Positions 9,201-17,794 of a DNA stretch of 64,000 nt are shown here, piece by piece. Both the position numbers and the translations under genes were made by a program. The stretch is taken from assembly GCF_014698795.1 (NCBI RefSeq), contig NZ_JACJTR010000008.1:62001-126000 (forward strand), written 5' to 3'. The notes below the pieces were generated by a model. It was not told the origin of the DNA, did not search any database, and was given only the letters and a program-made list of their open reading frames with translations. The stretch's first letter is position 1; each line of letters starts with the position of its first letter. The DNA is from Nostoc sp. FACHB-892. Its GTDB lineage: Bacteria > Cyanobacteriota > Cyanobacteriia > Cyanobacteriales > Nostocaceae.

Positions 9201-10451
9201 TTACCTTTGACCCGATTCTCTATACCTGTCTCGAATCTGGCGAAGATATAAGGAATTAGATTGGGTTGGTTGTTGTAACACATAATTAGATTGTGGTGGT
9301 TGCGTCGGTTGCTGCAACCCATAATTCCCATAATTAGATTGTGGTGGTTGCGTTGGTTGCTGCAACCCATAATTCCCATATCCTACAGGGTTTGTGGGGG
9401 TGACAACACTTTGACTCGGAATCTGGTTAGAGTAAGGTGCAATATTATTTGGTGCGGCAGAGGTACCTGGGGGCGTTAATGGTGCTACATTAGGCACTAC
9501 CTGACCATTATTTAAATTAGTATAGGGATTTTGCGGTAAGTTCGTACCCGTTGATGTATAACCTGTCCCAGTATTCAAACCATTACTAGGCAATACCTGA
9601 CCGTTATTTAAATTACTGTAAGGATTTTGCTGTAAGTTTGTACCCGTTGACGTGTAACCTGTCCCAGGAGTTAACCCAGCACTTGGTAGAGAATTCTGAC
9701 TGGGTAAGCTGTTAATGGGTGGCATTAACGTTGTTCCTGGCTCAGAGACTCGACCCAAGGCATTTGTCTGAGTTACAGTCCCATTGAAGCTAGAAAACTT
9801 CTGGTTTGTGGATTGGTTGAGTGCTGCTTGCAGAGGGCTAATGGAGACAGAATTTTGATTCTTATTGGTTTGATTCGCCAATCCACTTCCTGGGCTAGAA
9901 GATGTTTGTTCCGCCCCTGTTGGTTCAGATGCCGTAGTTAAGGTCTTAAGACCTAGAAACTGGTTATTACGATCAAGCATGCCAGTCCGCAATAAATTTT
10001 CTGTTTGTACAACAAAAGGATTTTGCATGGCTGGGGAGGTGCCACTATTAATACCTAAACCAGGATTTAATTTGGTATCATTAGCAGACTTTTGTTTATT
10101 AGTGACATCCTCTAATAAGTTTTTGCTATTTCCTTCAGTATTTTCCTTGGGGTTATTTGCCGTCCCTGAAGGAATTGGTTGCTGAAAGTCATTAAATAAA
10201 ACTGGCAGGTTATCAATATCTGCTGCAATGGCTCTGTTTTCTTCTGACAGCGAAGAATCAACAGGGTTTTGTGAAGCGACTTGGTTTTTTTGCTTATAAA
10301 CGAAAATATTTGGGTTTGACCAGTATTCCCAAGTTGTTAACCCTACTACTGATAAAAAAATTGCAGTGCCCCAAAAACCAGGTCGCCCTAGATTCCATAA
10401 CCTGGCTTTGAGATAGCGTAAGTAGGCGGGAGGATAATGACGATTTGGCAT
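9201..10451 (-). CDS. Repeat-rich Asn/Gln/Pro protein with N-terminal membrane anchor
   Basis: This 416-residue protein has a short basic N-terminus, one hydrophobic helix at ~27-45 (FWGTAIFLSVVGLTTWEYW), and then a long low-complexity region rich in N, Q, P, S, T and G. Two internal repeat systems are visible: a 32-residue unit around TGYTSTGTNLQQNPYSNLNN and a 16-residue unit around YGNYGLQQPTQPPQSN. No catalytic motif was seen. I infer a membrane-anchored, extended envelope protein. The repeats suggest length variation between strains. Family not recognised. Confidence 0.6.
   Translation of the reverse strand: MPNRHYPPAYLRYLKARLWNLGRPGFWGTAIFLSVVGLTTWEYWSNPNIFVYKQKNQVASQNPVDSSLSEENRAIAADIDNLPVLFNDFQQPIPSGTANNPKENTEGNSKNLLEDVTNKQKSANDTKLNPGLGINSGTSPAMQNPFVVQTENLLRTGMLDRNNQFLGLKTLTTASEPTGAEQTSSSPGSGLANQTNKNQNSVSISPLQAALNQSTNQKFSSFNGTVTQTNALGRVSEPGTTLMPPINSLPSQNSLPSAGLTPGTGYTSTGTNLQQNPYSNLNNGQVLPSNGLNTGTGYTSTGTNLPQNPYTNLNNGQVVPNVAPLTPPGTSAAPNNIAPYSNQIPSQSVVTPTNPVGYGNYGLQQPTQPPQSNYGNYGLQQPTQPPQSNYVLQQPTQSNSLYLRQIRDRYRESGQR
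9281..9376. repeat. 48-bp tandem repeat, two copies, in-frame
   Basis: Copies start at 9281 and 9329 and are nearly identical (one visible substitution in the core). The period is 48 bp, or 16 codons, inside the repeat-rich gene, so unit gain or loss keeps the frame. Confidence 0.75.
9503..9694. repeat. 96-bp in-frame tandem repeat, two copies
   Basis: Units starting near 9503 and 9599 share about 70 near-identical bases each. The period is 96 bp (32 codons), encoding the NPYxNLNNGQV / GTGYTSTGTNL units of the same protein. Confidence 0.65.
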
Positions 10452-11034
10452 GGGATTGGTTATTGAAATTTACTCGAAATCGGTAAAACTTGACGCAAGT
10501 TGAAAGCGTTGCTGTTTAATTTTTTTGCTTTTTCCAACAGGAAATATTTGAACTGAAGTTGGATAATACCTTTCATCCTAACTTCTCTATGAGTTATTAG
10601 TCATTTCCAATAGACATATAGTAGTCAAAAATTTACTTTTTAGCGGCTGGAGTCCTTTGACCAAAGAGGCAAGGGAGCAGGGTAGCAAGATTCTGAAATT
10701 CCCTTGCAATCGAAGGTTTTAGCAGCCCTACATTTATGAAGTTCTCCCCCTTACTCCCTGCTCCACTTCGGCTACGCTCAGTGATCACCTTTGCCCCCTG
10801 TCCTCTTCCTTGAGGAGATTTTCTAGAAAGTTATGGCAATTTATGATTATTTTTTGGGTATCGGTCACATTGGATAACATCAGGAGTTGACAACTGGTCT
10901 AATTTATTGTTGTGGCAAGACAAAAGTTCAACTTTTTTACTTTCTAGTTAGCAAACCGTGCGCTGCAATGCTTCGATACATACGCCTCTGAGGGCGCTGT
11001 GCTGCACCGTACTATTAACCAGGAGACTACAGCA
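10452..11034. other. Divergent intergenic region
   Basis: This holds the promoters of the repeat-rich protein and of the CBS-CP12 gene. A TTGACA at ~10886 could be a -35 box for CBS-CP12, but no good -10 follows. The stretch 10740-10810 carries 'ctccctgctcc' and 'cttcggctacgctcagtgatca' words typical of dispersed cyanobacterial intergenic repeats. No ORF is supported. Confidence 0.45.
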
Positions 11035-11655
11035 ATGATGAAAGCTGAAGATATCATGACTAAAAACGTAGTTACCATTCGTGGTTCGGCGACTGTTGCT
11101 GAAGCAGTGGGGCTGATGAAGGAAAAAAAACTACGGGCGCTAGTTGTAGATATTCGCCATGACAATGATGCTTATGGCATTGTCACAGAAACGGATATTG
11201 TTTATAAGGTAACAGCCTACGGTAAAGATCCGAAGCAAGTGTGGGTTTACGAAATTATGAGCAAGCCTTGCATTGTCGTAAATCCTGATTTGGGTGTGGA
11301 ATATGTAGCGCGGTTATTTGCTAACACTGGTATTCATCGAGCACCTGTAATTCAAGGTAAGCTGTTGGGCATCATCTCGATTACCGATATTTTGACCAAA
11401 AGTGACTTTGTAGAAGCGCCAAAAGCCCTACTGCTAGAGGAAAGAATTCAAAAAGCCATTGAGCAGTCTCGGTCTATTTGCACCGAACAAGGTGCTTATT
11501 CTAAAGCCTGTGCAGCCGCCTGGGATGAGGTAGAAGAACTTCAAGCAGAAGCAGCTCATCAAAAAGCTGAGGGGATGGTATCAGCTAAAGTCTCTTTTGA
11601 AGAATACTGTAAAGAAAACCCAGATGCACCGGAATGTCGAAATTATCATCCCTAA
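11035..11655 (+). CDS. CBS-CP12 fusion protein
   Basis: Residues ~1-125 hold two CBS motifs (EDIMTKNVVTIRGSATVAEA, YEIMSKPCIVVNPDLGVEYV) that normally bind adenine nucleotides. Residues ~134-206 are a complete CP12 domain: an N-terminal cysteine pair (SICTEQGAYSKAC), the AAAWDEVEELQAEA core, and the C-terminal pair EEYCKENPDAPEC. CP12 is a small disordered protein that, when oxidised, ties GAPDH and phosphoribulokinase into an inactive Calvin-cycle complex. CBS fusions are known in cyanobacteria and suggest nucleotide-gated control. AGGAG at 11021-11025 supports ATG 11035 (or the adjacent ATG 11038) over the GTG at 10999. Both cysteine pairs are retained, so redox sensing is plausible. Confidence 0.9.
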   Translation: MMKAEDIMTKNVVTIRGSATVAEAVGLMKEKKLRALVVDIRHDNDAYGIVTETDIVYKVTAYGKDPKQVWVYEIMSKPCIVVNPDLGVEYVARLFANTGIHRAPVIQGKLLGIISITDILTKSDFVEAPKALLLEERIQKAIEQSRSICTEQGAYSKACAAAWDEVEELQAEAAHQKAEGMVSAKVSFEEYCKENPDAPECRNYHP

Positions 11656-11772
11656 TTGAAGTGTGAGGATGAAGAAAAAGGGGGCATTGGGAATTGGAAA
11701 GAGGCAGGGGGCAGGGAGCAGAGGGGGAAGAGGTAATTTTTTATTCTTCCCTCTACTTCCTGCTATCTCGAT

Positions 11773-12948
11773 TTAACGTCTAGCAACTCGCATCAATAAG
11801 AATAGACCTATTCCCAAAAAAACAAAGTTGGGCAACCAAGCCCCCATAAAGGGGGAGAGGACACCTGCTTGCGCGATCGCACCACTAATAAAGAAAATTA
11901 AGTAATACGAAAAAATAACAACGACACTAATCCCAAAGCTGGTTCCTCTCCCAGTTCGCTGGGGTATGCTTCCCATCACTGCACCTACCAAGCCAAAAAC
12001 TACACATACAAAGGGTAGTGAGATTTTCTGTTGAATCCGTACTTGGAGTTTACGAATTTTTGCGCGATCGCCACCAAGATATTCTACTTCTAGTTGATCT
12101 AGTGATTCGGCAATATTCATCTCACCATAGTCGCGGCTTTTTTCTGCCAGACTTAACGGCGTACGCGGTAGTTGTAGTTGCTGGTGTTCAAATCTGACGA
12201 TGTTACGATAAGAGCGATCGGCAGCGACAAAATAGATGGTTCCATTGTAAAAATCCCAGACATTTTGAGAAGCATTCCACTGAGCAGATTCTGATACCAC
12301 AATTTGATTCAGATTTTTTGTTGAACGGTCTATAATCGTCAAACCTGACATTCGTTTACCATCAAATTGGTCGGCGTAAAATAAGCGTGTCAGTATCCTA
12401 TTCTTAGAGCCATCTTTCTGTGTAACATCCTGATATTCAGGATAGAAAATATTTTGCTGTTTGAAAGTTGGCTTGTCTGATTTGAGGGCCTTTTCTAAAG
12501 TCATCGCCGCTTGGTAATTTGCTGCTGGTGCAATTTGTTCGTTAAAGACAAATGTCATTCCTGTAACCACAAGACTTAACATCACAGCAGTTAGCACCAT
12601 GCGATAGACACTCACCCCACAGCCCCGCAGGGCAATTAATTCGCTCTCGCTAGAAAGACGACTGTATGTCATCAAAGTCGCCAGCAGTGTAGACATGGGA
12701 AAGGCTAAAACAATAAAGTTGGGAAACTTTAACAAAAAAACCTGAATGGCAATGTCTATAGGTAGCCCAGATTCTACGATTTTTCTGACTAAATCAAATA
12801 CAGCATCAATGGTGACACCAATTGATGAAAAAGCTCCGACACCAAAGAAAAACGGCGCTAACAATTCGCTGGCAAGATAGCGATCCATGATCGTAAAAGG
12901 CAGCAGCGAATGGAGGCTGTAGAAAGATGCGAGCTTTTTTGATATCAT
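11773..12948 (-). CDS. lptF: LPS export permease, LptF/LptG (YjgP/YjgQ) family
   Basis: This ~391-residue integral membrane protein is the permease of the Lpt ABC exporter, which moves lipopolysaccharide from the inner to the outer membrane. Family words are MDRYLASELLAPFFFG, LAFPMSTLLATLMTYSRLSSESEL and the C-terminal helices LPFVCVVFGLVGAVMG and SYYLIFFISGAIAQ. A periplasmic jellyroll domain lies between. MDRYL at 12888 is the usual family start; ATG 12948 adds 20 residues. It lies downstream of lptA and lptB on the same strand, 155 bp from lptB. Only one permease is present here, as expected for cyanobacteria. Confidence 0.85.
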   Translation of the reverse strand: MISKKLASFYSLHSLLPFTIMDRYLASELLAPFFFGVGAFSSIGVTIDAVFDLVRKIVESGLPIDIAIQVFLLKFPNFIVLAFPMSTLLATLMTYSRLSSESELIALRGCGVSVYRMVLTAVMLSLVVTGMTFVFNEQIAPAANYQAAMTLEKALKSDKPTFKQQNIFYPEYQDVTQKDGSKNRILTRLFYADQFDGKRMSGLTIIDRSTKNLNQIVVSESAQWNASQNVWDFYNGTIYFVAADRSYRNIVRFEHQQLQLPRTPLSLAEKSRDYGEMNIAESLDQLEVEYLGGDRAKIRKLQVRIQQKISLPFVCVVFGLVGAVMGSIPQRTGRGTSFGISVVVIFSYYLIFFISGAIAQAGVLSPFMGAWLPNFVFLGIGLFLLMRVARR

Positions 12949-13103
12949 AAGCAATTTGAAAATTCAAATATTAGTAACCCTGGCGAAGAAAAGTATATCT
13001 ACTGTCATTAAAATTTAATTTTAAATAACTGAAAATTAACTAATAAATTCATGTTTAAAAATGAATAATAGCCTTTAAAATTATGAACTAAAAAACTGTG
13101 AAT

Positions 13104-13832
13104 TTAGACCTGAAAATTATCCCCTAAATAATATTGCCGCACCAGGGGATTACTGTAGAGTTCGTCAGCACCGCCAAAAGCGAGAATTTGTCCCTCGCGC
13201 ATGATGTAGGCGCGATCGGTGATAGCTAGGGTTTCGCGGACATTATGATCTGTAATTAAGATTCCCATGCCGCGATCGCGCAGTTGGGCGACAATTTGCT
13301 GAATTTCTGAGACTGCGATCGGATCAACTCCGGCAAATGGTTCATCCAAAAGTAAAAATTTTGGCCCTTCTTGTCCAGCCGCTAAAGACCTCGCTAATTC
13401 CGTCCGCCGTCGCTCACCACCAGAAAGTTGAATTCCTTTGCTATTGGCTAATTTTTCCAACCGAAACTCCCGCAGTAAAGTTGTGAGTCGCCTTGACCAC
13501 TCCCATCGTGGCACATTCGTTTGCTCTAGTACTAACAGAATATTATCCTGTACCGAGAGTTGGCGGAAAACGCTTGGTTCTTGTGCTAAATAGCCAATAC
13601 CCAATCGTGCCCTTTTGTGCATTGGCATTCCTGTAACGTCCAAATTACCCAACCAAACTTTTCCTTGGTTGGGCTTTTCTAAACCTGTAGCAATATAAAA
13701 TGTCGTCGTTTTACCAGCCCCATTGGGGCCTAGTAAACCAACGATTTCGCCCTGAGCAACAGAAAGATTGACACGATTGACAATTACTCGCTTGCCGTAA
13801 GATTTGTGAATATTCTCTAAAACAATTTTCAT
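13104..13832 (-). CDS. lptB: LPS export ATP-binding protein LptB
   Basis: This 242-residue ABC ATPase powers Lpt export from the cytoplasmic face. It has Walker A GPNGAGKTT, the Q-loop region YLAQEPSVFRQLS, signature LSGGERRR, Walker B FLLLDEPFAGVDP and the switch histidine in ITDHNVRE. The EPSVFRQLSV and ITDHNVRETL words are characteristic of LptB over generic ABC ATPases. It begins 28 bp after lptA and is probably co-transcribed with it. Confidence 0.93.
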   Translation of the reverse strand: MKIVLENIHKSYGKRVIVNRVNLSVAQGEIVGLLGPNGAGKTTTFYIATGLEKPNQGKVWLGNLDVTGMPMHKRARLGIGYLAQEPSVFRQLSVQDNILLVLEQTNVPRWEWSRRLTTLLREFRLEKLANSKGIQLSGGERRRTELARSLAAGQEGPKFLLLDEPFAGVDPIAVSEIQQIVAQLRDRGMGILITDHNVRETLAITDRAYIMREGQILAFGGADELYSNPLVRQYYLGDNFQV

Positions 13833-13860
13833 TGCTCGTGCCCTTTCTTAATGGGAGATG

Positions 13861-14358
13861 CTAATTAGAACGCCTCAAAGCTGGAGTCTGGGGGGCAGGT
13901 GTTGCCGATTGTCCACCATTATCTGATTCCTCGACCATGTAGATGGACTCTACCTGACGGTTGGATTGGGGTAAGGCAACAAATCGTCCTTCATCAATTA
14001 AATAAGTTACCTTCTCAGCCCGCATACTGTTACCGCCCTGTTGCAAAATATAGACGTTGCCACTGAAATCAATTCGGCGTTCCTTACTAAAGTACTGTGC
14101 TTGGGCAGATGTTGCCTGAAGCTGGCGAGAAGGATACAACATTTGCACGTTACCGCGAGCTGTGATTACTTGATTTTTGGCGTCATATTCTTGCACATCA
14201 GCGCGGATGGTAAGGGGGCGGTTTCCTCCAGATGTTTGTGCAGTAGCGGTTTGCACTTGGGTAGGGAAGGCAAAAGTGCCCAAGAGTGCAGCTGGCAGCA
14301 TTAAAGCTAATCCAAAGCGACGCATCTGGGATATGGGCAATTGATAGCAGGGCATCAT
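13861..14358 (-). CDS. lptA: LptA/OstA-like periplasmic LPS transport protein
   Basis: A signal peptide (~10-41, LALMLPAALLGTFAFPTQVQ) precedes a single OstA-type beta-jellyroll: LTIRADVQEYDAKNQVITAR, GNVQMLYPSRQLQATSAQAQ, MRAEKVTYLIDEGRFVALP. LptA forms the periplasmic bridge that carries LPS between the inner-membrane exporter and LptD. The position directly before lptB supports the call. At 165 residues it matches the short form of the family. A Pro-rich tail follows the domain. Confidence 0.85.
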   Translation of the reverse strand: MMPCYQLPISQMRRFGLALMLPAALLGTFAFPTQVQTATAQTSGGNRPLTIRADVQEYDAKNQVITARGNVQMLYPSRQLQATSAQAQYFSKERRIDFSGNVYILQQGGNSMRAEKVTYLIDEGRFVALPQSNRQVESIYMVEESDNGGQSATPAPQTPALRRSN

Positions 14359-14616
14359 AGCAATTGGGGATTCAGGATTTCAGCTTGCACTCTAATTATC
14401 TCAAGTACTTTATCCAGATATGAAATATATAATCTGGAGTGATTTACGATAACTACTGGCTGAAATAGTGACGCTACCCCCAAACTCAAGGTTTCAGGAA
14501 ATTGGCATTTAAGTGAAAATGAGGTAAGCACAATACCCTTCAAGAAACCGCTTTGCGTCTACATAAATTGTGCCCACCAAGCATTTCGGACAACGCATAA
14601 TTAATTTACCAGATGT

Positions 14617-15009
14617 CTAATCAGTAGACAGCACAATTTTGGGCAAAGATAAAACTTGATTTTCACCCAGATCACCAGATGTAATCTTATCTGGTCCTAT
14701 TTGTTGTAATGTTGTCAACAATGCTGCGCTCTGACTCAATAGTTCATCTACGTCAACGCCCCCGTAACTAGATGGGTAACGGCGTAAGCGATTACCGCCT
14801 TCTCCTAATAGAATTACTGCACCTCGCCAGTTCCCATTTTCCAAATGATACAGCGCCACAGAAATTTGGAGAATACCTTGATAAAAGCTTTTTTCCGGTT
14901 CGCCAGCTTCAATCCACAAAGCCTCTAAAGTGTCATGGCAGGCGTAGAACTGACCAGAATTGAACTGTTCTACACCTTGCCAAAACTCTTGGGGGATGAT
15001 TTCGCTCAT
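14617..15009 (-). CDS. DUF309 family protein
   Basis: This 130-residue all-helical protein has the DUF309 signature: FWQGVEQFNSGQFYACHDTL, EALWIEAGEPEKSFYQGIL, QISVALYHLENGNWRGAVIL and GNRLRRYPSSYGGVDVDEL. The conserved H and E residues are intact, but no biochemical function is established to my knowledge. Its ATG overlaps the stop of the ferredoxin-thioredoxin reductase gene by 4 bp, so the two are probably translationally coupled. Confidence 0.85.
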   Translation of the reverse strand: MSEIIPQEFWQGVEQFNSGQFYACHDTLEALWIEAGEPEKSFYQGILQISVALYHLENGNWRGAVILLGEGGNRLRRYPSSYGGVDVDELLSQSAALLTTLQQIGPDKITSGDLGENQVLSLPKIVLSTD

Positions 15010-15371
15010 CCCATGCTGTCTCGTACTTCTTTAATAGTTTCGAGAGAAATGTCTTGTTTTTCTCCAGCAAACTCGTTGTCAGGGGTGAGGAACAACATAC
15101 AATGGCACTCTTTACGTTCTCTCATTGGCACACAGGGACAGTTCCAATACGTGGCATGAACTTCAGCTTCTTTATCTTCGTAATGGCGACAGGGACATAA
15201 AGGCGCACCTAGTTCATCTTTATGTTTGGCTAGTCCTTCAATCACAACTGCGGTAACTGAAGGTTCAGAACAGAAGTATGTTCCAGTCCGCTTGGCGTAT
15301 TGTTCGGAAAAATGCCGCATTGCCTCTAGACTCTTATCGCTGGATTTTGTGTTATGTTCTGATGTGATCAT
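15006..15371 (-). CDS. ftrC: Ferredoxin-thioredoxin reductase, catalytic subunit
   Basis: This subunit uses a 4Fe-4S cluster and a redox disulfide to pass electrons from ferredoxin to thioredoxin, signalling light to carbon metabolism. The cysteine pattern is intact: CPCRHY, then WNCPCVPMRERKECHC, with an upstream cysteine in YFCSEPSVT. The start is the ATG at 15371 (MITSEHNTKSS), giving 121 residues, close to the family norm; an extended start at 15425 adds a low-similarity leader. It is first in an overlapping pair with DUF309. The variable subunit is not in the window, as usual in cyanobacteria. Confidence 0.93.
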   Translation of the reverse strand: MITSEHNTKSSDKSLEAMRHFSEQYAKRTGTYFCSEPSVTAVVIEGLAKHKDELGAPLCPCRHYEDKEAEVHATYWNCPCVPMRERKECHCMLFLTPDNEFAGEKQDISLETIKEVRDSMG

Positions 15372-15560
15372 GTGGATCGGTCGCTCATAATTTAAATATT
15401 TCTTTGCATTGTACCTCAGCCTCATGTGGCGATTACTGGGTGAATTTCCCCAACCTTACCCGCCCAAATTGTTTTACGTAGCATAAACAGCAATATACCG
15501 TAAACGTTCAAATATTTAAAAATTAAACCAGAGTTGTGTTCTCTAACTCTAAACTCTATT

Positions 15561-16328
15561 ATGACAACTACGCCAAGCTTCAATTCCTGGGTTATCTGTC
15601 CCCAACCCAATCCTCAAGCAAACTTGCGTTTATTCTGCTTCCCCTACGCTGGTGGTAGCGCGGCAATTTTTCGCACTTGGCCTAATAATCTACCTAGTAA
15701 TGTCGAAGTCTGTGCTGTGGAATATCCGGGACGGGGAAGACAGATTAAGTCACCACCCTTAACGCGATTAGAATCTCTTATTGAAGCGATCGCTCCAGTT
15801 CTGTTACCATACTTAGACAAACCATTCGCCTTCTTCGGTCACAGTATGGGCGGATTAGTTAGTTTTGAGTTGACCCATCTACTTCGCTCTCAGTATAATC
15901 TTACTCCCTTTCACATCTTCATCTCTGCTCGTAGCGCCCCGCAATTGCCACTTACCAAAGCACCCCTCCATGTCCTTTCAGACTCTGATTTACAGGACGA
16001 GCTATGCAGTCTTAACGGTACACCTAAAGCAGTGTTGGAAAACCCGGAACTGATGCAGATGTTCCTCCCCATTTTGCGGGCAGATTTTGCAGTTCTAGAA
16101 ACTTATATTTACACTCAAAAACAGCCACTGGAGTGTCCTATTACTGTTTTTGGTGGTTTGCAAGACCAAGAAGTTAGTCATGAAGCTTTGCAAGCATGGC
16201 GAGAACAGACTATTGCTGGTTTCTCATTACATGAGTTCAACGGCGACCACTTTTTTATCCATTCACACCCAGAATTATTATTTAAATTTATATATCAAGA
16301 ATTGCAGATGTGTAAGCGTAGCTGGTAG
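15561..16328 (+). CDS. Type II thioesterase (alpha/beta hydrolase)
   Basis: This 255-residue protein matches stand-alone editing thioesterases of NRPS/PKS pathways. The N-terminal FCFPYAGGSAAIFRTW, EYPGRGRQ, nucleophile motif GHSMGG, the late Asp region (FGGLQDQEVS) and the catalytic His in FNGDHFFIHS are all present. Such enzymes clear mis-primed acyl groups from carrier proteins. No NRPS, PKS or carrier-protein gene is in the window, so its partner must lie elsewhere. ATG 15561 is preferred over TTG 15534. Confidence 0.85.
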   Translation: MTTTPSFNSWVICPQPNPQANLRLFCFPYAGGSAAIFRTWPNNLPSNVEVCAVEYPGRGRQIKSPPLTRLESLIEAIAPVLLPYLDKPFAFFGHSMGGLVSFELTHLLRSQYNLTPFHIFISARSAPQLPLTKAPLHVLSDSDLQDELCSLNGTPKAVLENPELMQMFLPILRADFAVLETYIYTQKQPLECPITVFGGLQDQEVSHEALQAWREQTIAGFSLHEFNGDHFFIHSHPELLFKFIYQELQMCKRSW

Positions 16329-16413
16329 TAGTTATCACGCACAAAGGAGTTAGGAGCCAGAATATAGAATTTTCCTGACTCTCTGAACTTCTGATATACA
16401 ATATTTCTACTGT

Positions 16414-16815
16414 TTATTTTTGGGTAGCGATCGCTAATTTTGCCCCTTCAACTTGACGTACGCGATCCATCACAGCCACTACCTTCCCGTGACCAACTTT
16501 TTCATCAGCATTAATAATTACCAACACTTCTGAGTTAGAACCAACTAGAGCACGTACTTGCGCTGTTAAATCATCAACAGTGGTTGGTTTGCGGTTTAAG
16601 CTTACTACTCCTTGTTCATCTACCGTGATAGTAACTTTAGAGGGAACTTGTTGTTGTTTTGCTGTGGCTGCCTTCGGTAAATTTACTGGCAAACCTTCTG
16701 AGCGTGTTAAAAACAGAGTTGACATGATAAAAAATGTCAAAATCGCAAATATCACGTCAATCATCGGCACGATATTAATCTGTGCTGGGATATCTGGTTC
16801 ATCTTGTAGACGCAT
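16414..16815 (-). CDS. exbD: ExbD/TolR biopolymer transport protein
   Basis: ExbD is the proton-motive-force-coupled partner of ExbB and energises TonB. A single N-terminal helix (NIVPMIDVIFAILTFFIMST) carries the essential Asp of the family (MIDVIF). A periplasmic domain follows (KVTITVDEQGVVSLN, VLVIINADEKVGHGKVVAV). The ATG at 16815 is preceded by GAGGAG about 9 bases upstream, better supported than ATG 16836. It overlaps the exbB 3' end by 17 bp, implying coupling. Confidence 0.9.
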   Translation of the reverse strand: MRLQDEPDIPAQINIVPMIDVIFAILTFFIMSTLFLTRSEGLPVNLPKAATAKQQQVPSKVTITVDEQGVVSLNRKPTTVDDLTAQVRALVGSNSEVLVIINADEKVGHGKVVAVMDRVRQVEGAKLAIATQK

Positions 16816-17452
16816 ACGTTTTTTCTCCTCGTTCATAGCGACGACGGTAAAGTAATTCTAGCTGTCCCCCATACTCCTGAATTAGGGCGATTTGCCGTTG
16901 GTACAGTCCCCGGAAGGTATTGGAAAACAAGAGTATGAATATAGCAACTATCAATCCTGCTGCTGTTGATACTAGGGCTTCACTAATCCCAGCTGTAACA
17001 CTTGCCGTTCTGCTACCTCCCACGTCACCAAGATTTAGCGAAGCAAAGGAGGTTATCAATCCTAATACTGTGCCGAGAAGACCTAACAGTGGTGACAGAC
17101 TAATGATTGTATCGAAAAGGTTTTGGAAACGTTTTAACACAGGTATCTCAGCCTGCGATTCGCTTTCTAACGCCAAACGAAATTCCTCTGGATTTGGCTC
17201 TTCTAATTCTAAAGCCGCTAGAAAAATCCGGGCGAGTGGCAAGTCTGCATTTTTCTGAAGTTTATCCATTGCACCGACAACATTATCGAGACGGTAGAGA
17301 TTCAAAACATCTCGCACCACGCGGTTTTGACGCTTATTGATCCTTACCCAAAACCTGATCCGCTCGAAGATTAGTGCCACACCCAATACCGAAAACGCCA
17401 ACAGGGGCCACATGACCACACCGCCTGCTGCAAACAAATTCTGAATTCCCAT
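16799..17452 (-). CDS. exbB: ExbB/TolQ/MotA proton channel protein
   Basis: This 217-residue polytopic protein has an N-terminal helix (LFAAGGVVMWPLLAFSVLGV), a cytoplasmic loop and the family hallmark LSPLLGLLGTVLGLITSF, then a C-terminal pair of helices (AGISEALVSTAAGLIVAIF). ExbB forms the pentameric pore around ExbD that drives TonB. It is transcribed with exbD, and divergently from the tonB-like gene at 17795, so the three genes form one Ton system. A Fur-like sequence lies ~90 bp upstream. Confidence 0.92.
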   Translation of the reverse strand: MGIQNLFAAGGVVMWPLLAFSVLGVALIFERIRFWVRINKRQNRVVRDVLNLYRLDNVVGAMDKLQKNADLPLARIFLAALELEEPNPEEFRLALESESQAEIPVLKRFQNLFDTIISLSPLLGLLGTVLGLITSFASLNLGDVGGSRTASVTAGISEALVSTAAGLIVAIFILLFSNTFRGLYQRQIALIQEYGGQLELLYRRRYERGEKTYASTR

Positions 17453-17541
17453 GTAGTGCCTCTATAACGTCGTCCACAATACAAAATCAGACTACCAGAA
17501 TCTAGAGAAAAGCTGAAACTTTTTCTCAATAAAATATAAAA

Positions 17542-17560
17542 TATAATGATAAATTTTTCA
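17542..17560. promoter_or_regulatory. Possible Fur box in the exbB/tonB divergent region
   Basis: The segment contains ATAATGATAA, which matches the left half of the 19-bp Fur consensus almost perfectly; the right half is degraded. It lies between exbB and tonB, where iron control by Fur is expected for a Ton system. The local AT richness makes chance matches likely. Confidence 0.3.
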
Positions 17561-17733
17561 AATGTAATGTTCATGACTTTTATTTACTTATCCGTTTGTT
17601 TTACATAAAATAATTTAATTGAATTGAAACAAAAATTAACTTTGTCCAAAAACCATGATATTGGTGGTTTGAAAAGATGTTTTTGCTAGTGCAGGGTTCC
17701 GTAACGCGATCGCAAGTAATTTTAATTTTTTAC

Positions 17734-17762
17734 TTGATATTTGTAACCTTGCATTCTAAGAT
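17734..17762 (+). promoter_or_regulatory. Candidate promoter of the tonB-like gene
   Basis: TTGATA, 17 bases, then TAAGAT resembles a sigma-70 -35/-10 pair. It lies about 30 bp before the ATG at 17795. The spacing is ideal; the -10 match is moderate. Confidence 0.35.
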
Positions 17763-17794
17763 AGCTAAGTTAGTGAGAATGGGTAGCAATAGCT

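Noticed and set aside
14355-14543. 62-codon minus-strand ORF overlapping the lptA start by 4 bp
   Set aside because: No domain, no ribosome-binding site, and it covers the expected lptA promoter; judged to be chance.
15561-16328. Edge of an NRPS/PKS cluster
   Set aside because: The thioesterase is flanked by ferredoxin-thioredoxin reductase and exbD; no adenylation, ketosynthase or carrier domain was seen.
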